From NCBI GenBank assembly GCA_002633005.1, contig NMRA01000243.1:2340-66339 (forward strand): a stretch of 64,000 nucleotides of DNA, given 5' to 3'. The stretch's first letter is position 1. Every line of letters starts with the position of its first letter. Below are positions 34,101 through 46,100 of the stretch, piece after piece. The notes beneath the pieces are model-generated. The model was given only the letters and a program-made list of their open reading frames with translations, was not told where the DNA came from and ran no database searches. The DNA is from Phoronis australis (taxonomy: Eukaryota; Phoronida; Phoronidae). A program made the translations under genes and the position numbers.

Positions 34101-37100
34101 TGGTACCTCGTTCATCTATGCTAAGTGCTCTGGGCTGCCGGTCTATAAGTCAGAGTCAATAGAGATGATATAGTCATTAATAAACGTGACAGAATGTTTC
34201 GAAACTACTGCCTGTAAGTTAACTATTTGCGTCTTTGGACTGGTACAGAATAACATCCACTGGTTTATTTTTTGAAGACTTAAGTTTTTGTTTCGTGTTG
34301 TAAACGTGAGTACAGCGTCGTTGGGTAGAAGCCATTTTAATCAAGATCCGTTTTAATCCTGACCCATATCAAACTACAAAACTAGGTCAAAGACAGAAAA
34401 TAGGTCACAGGAAACAAAAACAGAACGACTAACTAGATACCTAATGACACTGAGTACACTGTACATACCGTGACCATAAAGTATGCTACCTAGACTATCC
34501 AAAGTAGGATTTTCCGTGAGCCGTAACTGGACTCGACCTGGCAGACACCCTTTGTTATGGGCAAACACAAAGACCCTATGTTGGGAGCTACTCGAACCTG
34601 GCGGGAGCATCGGCAAACCTCAGGCCTTGGAATTTCCCTCTTTTAAGAGGATTTCCTTTTTTTGATTTCGATTTCTTCTTATTTGATTTCCAGTTTCCTC
34701 TTTTTTATTTCAATTAATAGTCATTTTCACTTAATTCGTGAAAAAGCGTTTATTTGAGTTAAATTTTACAACACAAAAATTGGAAAGTTTTCGTCTTTTT
34801 GTCATGGGTCATTCCAAGCCCTGGAACCTGTTGAAGCGACAGGCTAAACGTAGACCTGGAGAACACTCTGATACATCAAAATGGCCATCAACTATACTTG
34901 ATCTTACGTTATCTTTCTTTTCTCTTTTACAGGTGCCGGTTGCTACATAAATCATCTCAAGATTGGAAATACCTTTTTGTAAATAATTGATTAAAAATCT
35001 CGATTACTGGTTCAAAATGTCATTTTCATAATGGTGTAAGAGGGGATAAGAATTCTATTGGGCATATTTACTCTGCCAGTCTGAAGGACATTGAACTTTT
35101 CTGTCTCCGAACACTACTCCATATACCCGGTCAAACATCATCAGCGTACTCTATAGGGTCAGGAACTGGATTCGTTAGTGAGGTGTGCATTAGCCTGACT
35201 CCAATTAATGGACGACAATACAGTGTGAGATGTATGTCTCATAGAAGCTGCCGTATTCCTGATGCAAAGGCCCCTGCGCTCCCTCTTTATCACAATCTGT
35301 TCGCACAGCAACCGACTCAACGCTCTACTATGAAGAGAATAGTTGCAAGATGGTTTGATTGAGTATTTTGTTCATAACAGCTACCCACGTAAAGGGCCCA
35401 TTCATGAATGTATCTATACATGAGAACTTGAAGTATTATAATAAAGACACATTGTGTGTATGTACTTCGTGATATTGTCACGGCGAAATAACAACAACGA
35501 AATGCGATATTTAATATCAAATGATACTTAAAAACCATTGACAACAGCTAAGCTTTTACGTGATATTTTGTGTTTATTAACTTAAGTATGTATCACCATG
35601 GCAACTTCCATGTCTAGCATAAACACAGCGGAAGCTAATTCCCGAACACCAGGTAGTACCCGTGCGAAACGCGCGTTCCAGCCAGTTGTATGTAATATTC
35701 TTATGGCGTAAAAATTTCGTCTGCCAGAGACTTATGTTCAGAGACTTATTAACACCGTTACTGGGTTTCCGAACTAAAAGTTGATAAACAACTAGGCTTG
35801 CATTTGATAATTCCATTGCTATAGTTCATGAACACCTGGACAATAACACCTACCCACTTCCATTTTATGGACTAATCCAAGGCATTAGACACTATAGACC
35901 ATTAAAATACCAAGGAAATACTGGACACGAGATTACGATATTCTGTTTGACACTATCTCCTTCCCATACCTAATATTAATGCCAGTGTTCCACAGGGAGT
36001 AAATATTAGACCCTTTACAATTTCTTATATAAGTCAGTGACATAATATTCCCATTTGGCGCCAAACATAATTCAATGAGGCATTCACTGTTTCGCCCCCA
36101 AGAATAAACGAAAATAGAAACATGGAGCTCCACATTGACTCTAAAACTAACAGATTGCAAAATGTCAATAACTAGTTGACTGTAAACTCTATCTTAACAC
36201 AGTGAAACTTAAATATATGTTTCTTCATTATCGCCAGAAAGGCACAAATGACGTACGCCCACAACAATTAAAATTAACTCCACTGAAATATACAAAAATG
36301 GTTGATAATTTCAAATTCTTATTGGAATTTATTTAAATAGTTGATTGTCCTGGACAAAACACGTACTCGAAATTTCCAATAAAATATCAAGAACAAACAG
36401 CATATTAGTATATTGAAACTTTATATTCTAATCCACTTTTTATTCACAGTTCCTTAATTTCATCAAATTTATCATTTGGTATATGGCTGTGGGTTTTCAA
36501 CAAAAGTCATTGCTTAAGACGTTTGCAAAAGCAAGCTTCGCGACATGTTTCTATGTCGCCTTCTTCTCGCATTAGCACACTATAAATTTCAAACTTTCAA
36601 AAACACTGTTTCTTCGATAAATTTAAACTGTCTTGCTTAACGTTTTATTGCAAATTTATCAATAATCGTCTTCCACAAAATTTCCATGACTCTAGCCTTC
36701 TGTAAAAATTCCAACCAAGATGAAATATTCCTAGAAAGGAAACATTTCCTTCTCATAACAGAAAACTTTTTGACCTCAAATGTCACCTTAGAAGTGAGCT
36801 TCATCTTACATTCTGACCCAAACATGCCTTCACTGTTTATTGAGAGGGTGCACGCAAACAAACTGTGCGACTTGGTTGCTCCTTTCCAACAGCGGCGTTT
36901 TGTTACTAGAAAACTTCTATTTGTATGAAATTACATGAATTTTAAACCCTGTCATAGGTTGCTGCATGCACAACCTACATTCAAAAAACAGCATTTTGGT
37001 GAAATAGCGTTACACGTTTCCTTAATCATAAATACCAGCAATTGAAAATATGGACCAAATCAAGTGATATGTATCGTGCTATGTTGTTGTCTTTGTTATG

Positions 37101-40100
37101 AAACTACAAGCCAGGGCTAAAGGTTACGTGATGAAATGCTTGTCTGCATCACAAATGAATACAGCGGAGCTGAGAGTTCTGCAAGCGTGAGAACAATTGA
37201 TGAACATGACGGCTAGGCCATTCATTATCGTAAGCTGTCAGCAGTTCGGCTACTTAATGCGGTTGACTTGAGGCAGACAGCACAGGTCGTAACTATCCGT
37301 CTGGTCCTAGCTGGCCATTCAACGATTCGAAGTTTTGAGCCTTTCCATAGATAACTAATACATTCACTCTCCTAGCGTCCAGGTCTGTATAAACGACCTT
37401 AACCACCTAGCAGCTGGAAGAACTGTTCGTGTTAACTGGGTTAAAACCCATGTTGGCATTGACGGTAACAAAGCTGCTGACAAAAATGGAGCAAGTGCAC
37501 CCTCTTTTATACCAGAACCTTGCTTACCTATAGGAGCTACATAGTAAAGGTAAAGACACTAGGTGGAGCATACTGTCCCCGTGGACGGATGGAGAAAGGT
37601 CTGCGTCTGCAGAAAAAACAAACAAATATTTCCAAATGCTACTGAACAGATGAGTTTGTTATCAGGCGGGTGATCCTGGTTCCTTACAAAAGAAGGGTCC
37701 CTTTTGATGAAAAATTTCCCTAAATATGTGGGTTGATGACGACTCTCTAAAAGGTTGTGACTTAACCCCAATTTGACATTGCTAAAAAGTGGAATGATTT
37801 CCGAGACAGTCATAATTAGGTAGCCAACTGATTTGGAAATTATTTGCAAAATATACAGGATATATATGTAGTATATGTCCACCTATTTGTCTCATACGTG
37901 TTTGAATAATCTGATTGCAATACCGCCATGTGGTATTGTTTTCCGTATTGAACTTCCGGTACTACTTTAACAGTGCACTCTGACATGGAAAGTTCTTGAA
38001 CAGGTAGGCCAATGTCGACGCGACGTCGTTAGCCGGCTCGACCGTCAAACTTTCCCATAATATTTTAAAATAATAAAGACCTTATTCGACGTATCGACCG
38101 AGACCGCGTTTCTTCGGTTAGGGGTGCGTTCCTTGGACGCAATGATACCGAGAAAATGTTAAACCACGCTAGACCACAAAATTACACTAGTGAAAGTTCA
38201 GTGTTTAGCCAGTATGTCCAAGATTTAACTCTCATAACCTATAGGAAAATGGCGACCACTGAAGTAAATGGTCATTGAGATTGGAATGCTGAATTCTGGG
38301 ATAAAATTCGTTTTTCCGTTTCATAAGCGGATTTTTTGCCTCAGGTACATCGTGTGTTTCACAGGTTTAGATAACTCACCACAGGTCATTCAACGTAGTG
38401 ATCTTTACAGTTTCAGCTGCCTCACGCTAGAGGGAGCTCAGGAGGGGCTACGCGCATCATTCGTAAGGCTTATGAAGAACCGGTGTACGTTAACATGATG
38501 ATCGACGCTTACCCGATGTGGCACACTCTGGAGAAGGAAACTGGGGTCGACCTTTACAAGTGAGAATTCTTTAACGAGATGTGACATAAGCTGACTCACA
38601 AAGATTTTTGTCTGTTCGGTTTTGAAACCGTCGTACTGGTGAATAATCTTCACACTTTTCATTTTTTCGCCCTCACCTAGAAAAATACAACAAATGACTG
38701 AACATCAATATTTTTCAGCATAGCTTACCCTTAAATTAAACACGCAGCACTGTTGCTCAAATTTTGCAATTCTTCGCGTAAAAATCACGGTCACCGCACT
38801 TGGAGAGTTATGCATTGACCTGTATGCCCAACATGAACTGACAGTTTACGCCAAGACAAGAACAACTGAATCCGCTACCTCTTCACTCAACTGTTGCGTG
38901 TCCAAAACTTGACGTGAGCTGTCATCTAAGCTGTCGTTCACTTGGGGCAGACAGCTAAGCTTGTAACTTTTCGTCTGCGGTGGCTCAACCTCCTCTATAT
39001 AGTTGCCTCCGTAGCTATCTCTCAACAGCACGTATGACGTCATCATCGCTACCGTGATAATGGCCATCCTGGCAGAGCAGGGAGTATTCGGCAAAGGTTC
39101 CGTGGGCGGGTTCATTCTCTTTAAGGATTACACATACATGTAGTCCTACTCGAAGTTTCCTTGCCTTTTTTCTTTGATTGCCGCCTTCAGTTCCCTCTCA
39201 GAACTCTAGCCCTGGAATTCTAACTTCGATCTCGCGCTGCTGAACTTATACGCATGCGTGGAATGGTTTGCCTTTGTTTGTTCCGGTGTTGGTATTTGCT
39301 AAGGAATTTAGTGTCACTAATAATTTTCGCATCTTCGCCGTTTTTCAACCGAATTGCATAGCAGTAATATCATTAGAAAATTCTTCATCTGTTTTTGATG
39401 ATTATATTAAAATCAAATAATAAATAACTTAATTCATTAGTAATTATCACAGCAGAGTGGTTTAATTTTTTATTCTAAAAACCATGAATGTTACCAAAAT
39501 GGGTAAAATAACAGTGTGTAATTTTAACATAAAAAGAAATGAACAAGAGCGGTTTTAGAATGATTAGTCTAACAAGCTAAAAAATATTTTTTATGATTCA
39601 AAAGTTTTCAACCCTACAAAGACAACGATTTTAGAATCTGGAAATGTCACAGTTGCTGTAGAGACTTAAGGCATGTATCCAAAATTATTCATGTTTTTGT
39701 ATTATAATTAATTGGACGTTTGGTGCCGTTTTATGCAATTGCATTCTTCAGTAGGAGTTCAGGATGTAGTGGCATTTGCATAAAATGTGATAAACTAATT
39801 ACTTCTAAAAGAACTAGTTACATGTATATAAAAATGGCAAACATCTATTACGTATCTTTGAAATGTTCTGTGGGTGGATCATTACTTTAGTTTCAGTGTA
39901 AAAGACTTTGCATATAAAGAAGCTTGTTTCTTCGGAAAGCAAAGATTAGTGACCCTAATATGTGTGGTGTATGATAACATGAGCAATGCACACTGGAAAA
40001 CATTTTTTACGATTGTTACGTTACTAATGACTCCGGAAAACAACAATATTACGTCATAACAAGGAAACAATGTAACTTTGAACATCTACTACAAAGTTGC

Positions 40101-43100
40101 CACGGTCAACATTTAAGAACAAAAAATGGAACAACTGGATTGAAAAGCGTTACTTCCGGGTAAAAAGCGGTCTAAGACAAAACAGGAGAGTGAAACGTTC
40201 GCCGTAACACATAAAAAGTCCCGACAGCATTTTTTGTCGAGCGGGAGACGTAACATCCAAATATAACAATTTTTTTGCTTTTTAATCGAATGGTAAATTG
40301 GGAGTGCCGCAAAAGCCCATGAAAGTCCTGTTTTTTATTTTAAGTCGAACGGTAAAATATGACTGTGTTTTGTTAGAAATTACAATATTATAAGCAGATT
40401 ATTACATAGTGAAGTCGTTCCGTAACCTAGAGCCCGAGTGGTTTTAGGAGAATTATCGCCTGAGGGGCGCTGTGATACTGCAAAATCCACGAGGGCTCTA
40501 GATCAGGGGGATAACGACCGGGAACATGTTATAATCTATTTATACCACATAGTGAATGAGAAACATTGCAATGAATCAATCTAGCTTTCTCGACTCGTCT
40601 CGGCTTTGTTACTACTTTCTGTGTCAAAGGACCGCGGTCGGAGGTCGTGACCTCTTAATAAACCCCGAGTTATTCTTGTTAAAATAATGTTTTTTTATTC
40701 AAAATCAAATGAAAATTTAAACAAAATAGAACTTAAGTGATTCTACAAAATAAGTTCTAAGCAACTAGCTTAGTTTACTACACATCTCATCATGCTAAGC
40801 TTCCACACTGAAAACATCGTCTGCTAAAGTAGGTTACCACTGGTTACTGAGTAGAATGTCCAATTCGAAGGATCCCGTCCACATGTTACCCGCATTTATA
40901 CTGAAGATCGATGATTTACAAGTGAGAGAATTTTGATTGATAAATTTTACTGAATTAAAGATGTCGTTTTTATTGAAATTGTGCGTCTTTTTTCACAACG
41001 TATAAATGTCGGTACAATCAATGCTGGTTGTTGAACATGCAATTGTTTTGCGTACTCATTTACACGGGTGAGAAACAACATGACCGCCGGTCCTCCAAAT
41101 CAGACTGACTCATCACAAAACAGGACCTACAGGGATCAAATGGGACCGCCACACCAGAAAATTAGACCGACGCACCTAAAAACATGACCGCCCCATCAAA
41201 AACAGGACCGCCGGACACTGAACATGACCGCAGGGGATTGAAACCGCAATGACAAACCCTCTCAGTTTTATTACGGTCACTTTGACTGTAGGCCTACACA
41301 GATCATACAATGGGGCTATATATGTGTGCATAGGTAGGTCTTATGCCGATAAATCCACCGAAATCCTTTGTGCGGTACGGGACACTTCGCTTAGTAAAAC
41401 ACGGCGCTTTTGAGTTTTACTTCACTAGGCTCTGCTGCGGTATGTGACTTGTCGGCATTTACCTAATCAATGTAACCACAAACCAACCACCTTGAACGCT
41501 TTTGAGCTAAATAATTATAAATTTTATCCACTGTGTAAGTTTTAGAATAAAATGAAATTCATTTTCTCCAATTTGACGTTTTAGTCAAGTAAGAAAACGG
41601 GAGTTCTGGCTCTCGGGTGAAGCATCATCATAACTAATCTTGTGCGCAAAGCTGTATACTTAATATACAGCTTTGCGCCGATGTAAGTAAAAACTGAACA
41701 ATTAAGTAGAATCTTCACAGAATTAGTGTCAGTATTAACGACACTCTTCCTTGAATAACTAAATTATTTATCGACGCTCTGGAAAAATCTTTTTTGTCGT
41801 TCTGCCGTTATTCTGCTGCTAAAATTGTTATGCGTTCTGTTAGGTCGGCTTTCATTGGCCATTTCCTTTTTCCCCTATTCTTCAATCAGCTGTTCTTCTT
41901 TTCTTCGAGGTTACGTACATTGCAAAACAAATTATCGAAATGTTTATTAATAAACCCCGGTAATTAAAATTATACGGATGAAACAAGATTTAAATGTGTG
42001 CAGTTTTAGTGTTTGGGGGAGGGCTCAGATCCAATTTCAAGTGTCAAATTCGGAACACAGCGCATTCGTAATGGAACTATGGCTAAGTATAGGCTCTCTC
42101 GCGATATCCCAGGCGACCGGCAGTGGCGCTGCGCACTACGACTCCGTTTCCGTCGTCTGCTCTACTGTGCGATGAACAAAATTTACTTCATTTTTTAAAG
42201 AAAATGGAACCTGAGTGACGATGAAAGAACAGAAGCTGCAGGTAAGATGTGAATTTTAATCGAAGCCTTAGTGAATCACTCAGAAACTCATAATTCTCTC
42301 TTTGTCAAACCTTAACTTAAGACGATTTTCAAAGCAATCCCGTCATTATTGCCTACACGAAAAACGGATTTGTTCTTTTGGGCATTTGAATATTATTTTA
42401 AATACAACAAATTTGTTAAAAACCGATTGCACAAAAGAAAAAAGGGGAAATAAGCATTACAAAAAAGTAGGTTTTGCGCGCAAACGCTGTGGACCATAAA
42501 CAAGTAGGTCTCTTAGTATAAGGGTAGCAATTAAATTGTGGTGGCGTAGTGGTAAAGCACGCGCGCTCTATCCGCCAGGTCGTGAGTTCGAGTCTGCGGT
42601 ACTGGCAGTTGTTCCTGTTTGACACGTTCTCCATGTTTTTTTTGCTTTTTTTCTTGGATAATACTTAGGAATCAAGGAAAATGCTTGATTTTAGAGGAAA
42701 AATTTCCTAGGCGGGAAGGGGTCAAACCCCCGTGCCAACCTCCCCCCATTCTGTGCTATGCGCATCTACAATCGTGATTTGCGCAAATGCTTACGGCCGG
42801 ACAAAATGTTGCCATCCCCTTGTGATATCCTAGATCCGCCACTGTCTTTACACAGCTTGCTGACCGGTTACGTCAATAACCCGCAGTATCACACAAAGGC
42901 ATTGAAACCTACATTTTGTCCGGTGGACATGTTCAGGGGCTAATTTGTGGTGGGGCGGTCATGTTTTTAGGTGCGTCTGACGCACCTAAATCATGACCGC
43001 CTCACCAGAAAATGGGACTGACTGTCAGTCCCATTTTCTGGTGTGGCGGTCCCATTTGATAGCCGTACGTCCTGTTTTGAGTGAGTCGATCCGATTTGGA

Positions 43101-46100
43101 GGACCGGCGGTCATCTTGTTTCTCACCCGTGATTTAAGCAAAGGTACTATAAAGTCTTTGATTTAAGTCTTCTGTTTTCACGTACGATGATGTCAGCTGC
43201 TGAAATGCGCAGTGGCTAAGTTGACGGCTTGAACCTTCAGCGATGTGGGTTCGAATACGCCCTCGGGATCCCGCCAGAATATTATTCAACACGTACTAAG
43301 ATGGTTATTCAACGGTTGTATTGGAACTGTCAGACTAATAACGTGCTTTAAAGCAGGTTATACGACATCACCTCAGGCAGTATAAGCTGGACCCTATCAG
43401 TGATTTGACTAGGCCTTTGTCTGGTCTCCAGCTGCAGGTAATAAACAGGGTAATTCGGACAAGTTAATGAGCTACTTTCATTCAGTGAATATGAATGTAC
43501 TGTTGTCAAATTTAGAATCTAGTTGTAATGGGTTATAAACAGAGGCGGATCTACGGGGGGGGGGGGTCAGGGAGTTCAAATCCCCCGGCCGTCGGGACAA
43601 GATCAAAAATACGAAATAAAAAAATGTCGCCAGGACACCCGGAAATCAGGTACTAAAAACAAAAAAAAATCTTACACGGGAGGAGGGATACCCTCTGCCG
43701 ACGTGTACTGGGGCATTGGTTTTGTTTGTTTGTAAACAGTCGAGTCTTATGCTAAGGCAATGAATGGTTCGGATGTTCCGGCGTAACATCATGTAAATTT
43801 AGGAAGTGTATTTATATGATGTTGACAACAGATGACAACGACTTTCAGACGGATCTGACAACCGGTGTATCCCCTAGTGGCAATTTTCGTTTTTTAGAAT
43901 TAGCTCTGTATCTTCAAAGGTCCTCGACGTATTTTCATAAAATTTGGCACGCTATTCTTCCGTTTTGGGATGGATTTGACTTAGTTTGCGCCACCTAGAG
44001 GCCATTTTTACTGTTTTCAAGTCTGTTTTTTTGAGTCCACCCCTCTATCAACCAAACCGTTCTAAGGATGATTGTGTTACTACGACGAGGGCAGCTGACG
44101 ATGATTTTCCGATGACTTCGACTACTGTGGCGCCTCCTAGTGGCCCATGGCTATATCTCCTAAACCGTTTGCAGGATCTTTACTAAATTTAGCAAGTGTA
44201 TTTATTATGCGCCCACATATTTATATGTGGACACATTATGCCGTCATCCCCGTCGGTCCGTTTGGCGTCCGTTGCTCTGTCTCCAAAACCCTTTGACGTG
44301 CGTTCACGAAATATTGTACATTTGTTCCTTTCATGAACGGGAGGGCATGACCGAACTTTCGGACGGATCCGACTACCGGTGTACCCCCTAGTGGCAATTT
44401 TATTTTTTTACGTTTACCTATGTATTTTCAAAGGTCCTCAACCTATTTTCATAAAATTTCGCATGTAGGCATCTATTAGTGAAGTGATGTTATGATCCCG
44501 TTTTCTGATGGATTTGACGTAGTTTGCGCCACCTAGTGGCCATTTTTGCTGTTTTCGAGCCTGTTTTTGGCGTCCACCCCTCTATCAACCAAACTGCTCT
44601 AAGGATGATTGTGAAATTTGGCATGTATGTTCCTTCTATGAAAAGGACGTCTGACGCTGATTTTCCGACGATTTCGACAACTGTGGCGCCTCCTAATGGC
44701 AGTTTTGTTTTTTTTTGCGCCCATGATTGTATCTCCTTAACCGTTAGCAGGAACTTTATTGAATTTAGCAAGTGTATTTATATGATGCTGACAACAGACA
44801 GTGACGTCTTTCAGATGGATCTGGCTACCGGTGTGCCCCTTAGTGGCAATTTTATTTTTTAACGTTTACATCTGTATCTTCAAAGGTCTTCGACCCATTT
44901 TCATAATATTCTGCATATAGGCATCTATTAGTGAGATGACGCTATCATTCCGTTTTCAGATGGATTCGACGTAGCTTGAGCCACCTAGTGGCCATTTTTT
45001 ACTGTTTTCGAGCCTGTTTTTGGTGTCTACCCCACTATCAACCAAACTGCTCTATGGATGATTGCGAAAATTGGCATGTATGTTGTTACTACCACTAGGG
45101 CAGCTAACGATAATTTTCCGATGACTTCGACTACCGTGGCGCTTCCTAGTGACAGTTTTGTTCTTTTTGCACCCATGTCTGTATCTCCTAAACCGTTTGC
45201 AGGATCTTTACTAAATTTAGCAAGTGTTTTTATATGATGTTTACAACTGATGACGAAAACTTTTGAATGGATCTGACTACCGGCGTGCCCCCTAGCGGCA
45301 GTTTTAGTTTTTTTAGGTTTACTTCTGTATCTTCAAAGGTCCTAAATGTATTTTCAGAAAATTTGGAATACCGGCGATTTGGTGAGATGGTGCTATCCTA
45401 CCGTTTTCATATGGAATCGAGATACTTTGCGCCATCTAGTGGCTATTTTTCCTGTTTTCAAGTCTGTTTTGGCGTCCACCCCTCGATCAACCAACCATTC
45501 TAAGGATGATTTTGAAAATGGGCGTATATGTTCTCGGTGTGAAGAGGACGGTAGACGATGACGACGTCGACTACTGTGGCGCCTCCTAGTGATAATTTTT
45601 TTGTTTTACACCCATAGCTCCATCTCCTAAACCCCCTGCAGGAACTTTCTTAAGGTAGGTGTATACACTGATCAAATCTCCAGGTTCCTAACTAAAATGA
45701 GTAAAAAGGGAGTTTTAACTAGTTAGACATGACTCTGAAAGTGACAAAAATCGAAAAAAAAGTTTTCTTTGTAGTTCGTTTTTTTTAAAAATTGTATTTT
45801 TTAATTTTCAAAAAATCCAATTTTACCTCGATTTTTTTTCAAAATGTACAGGGATCATCATCAACTGTTTCCTTACGCAATATTCTACTTATCCATACCA
45901 AATATATGTACAAAATCATTATGATCTTGATTTTGTGGCATTTTTTGTGTGTGAGTTGGGGCAAGCACGCCACTTTTTGTCATTTGGTCACTTTCCGTCT
46001 AATAACTAAAAATCTGGTCCATTTATCAAAAAACCCTGGCACGCGATTTTACTTCAGTCCAAGAGGATTTCAAATTTGCAACTTTCGTTAAAATTGACCC

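Larger units (their letters stand above)
41063..43131. mobile_element. 2.07-kb element of family P with long inverted ends
   Basis: The left end CACGGGTGAGAAACAACATG and the right end, reverse complement CACGGGTGAGAAACAAGATG, are near-perfect inverted repeats that continue for about 100 bases. ATTTA flanks both ends (41058-41062 and 43132-43136), a plausible 5-bp target duplication. The ends carry many ACCGCC/ACCGAC motifs. Inside is a perfect 15-bp-stem hairpin (GCGCAAAGCTGTATA, loop CTTAA) at about 41644-41678. No transposase is visible. A SINE-like head (42540) and a hAT-like end (42845) lie inside as nested insertions. Confidence 0.8.

Noticed and set aside
42536-42606. Possible tRNA gene
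   Set aside because: Box A and box B are present, but the acceptor and anticodon stems do not pair, and it lies among retroposon and transposon sequence.
45792-46091. 99-codon frame in the TTAA element as its transposase
   Set aside because: It has no catalytic motif, a low-complexity F/I/K-rich start, and is far shorter than any piggyBac or Kolobok transposase.
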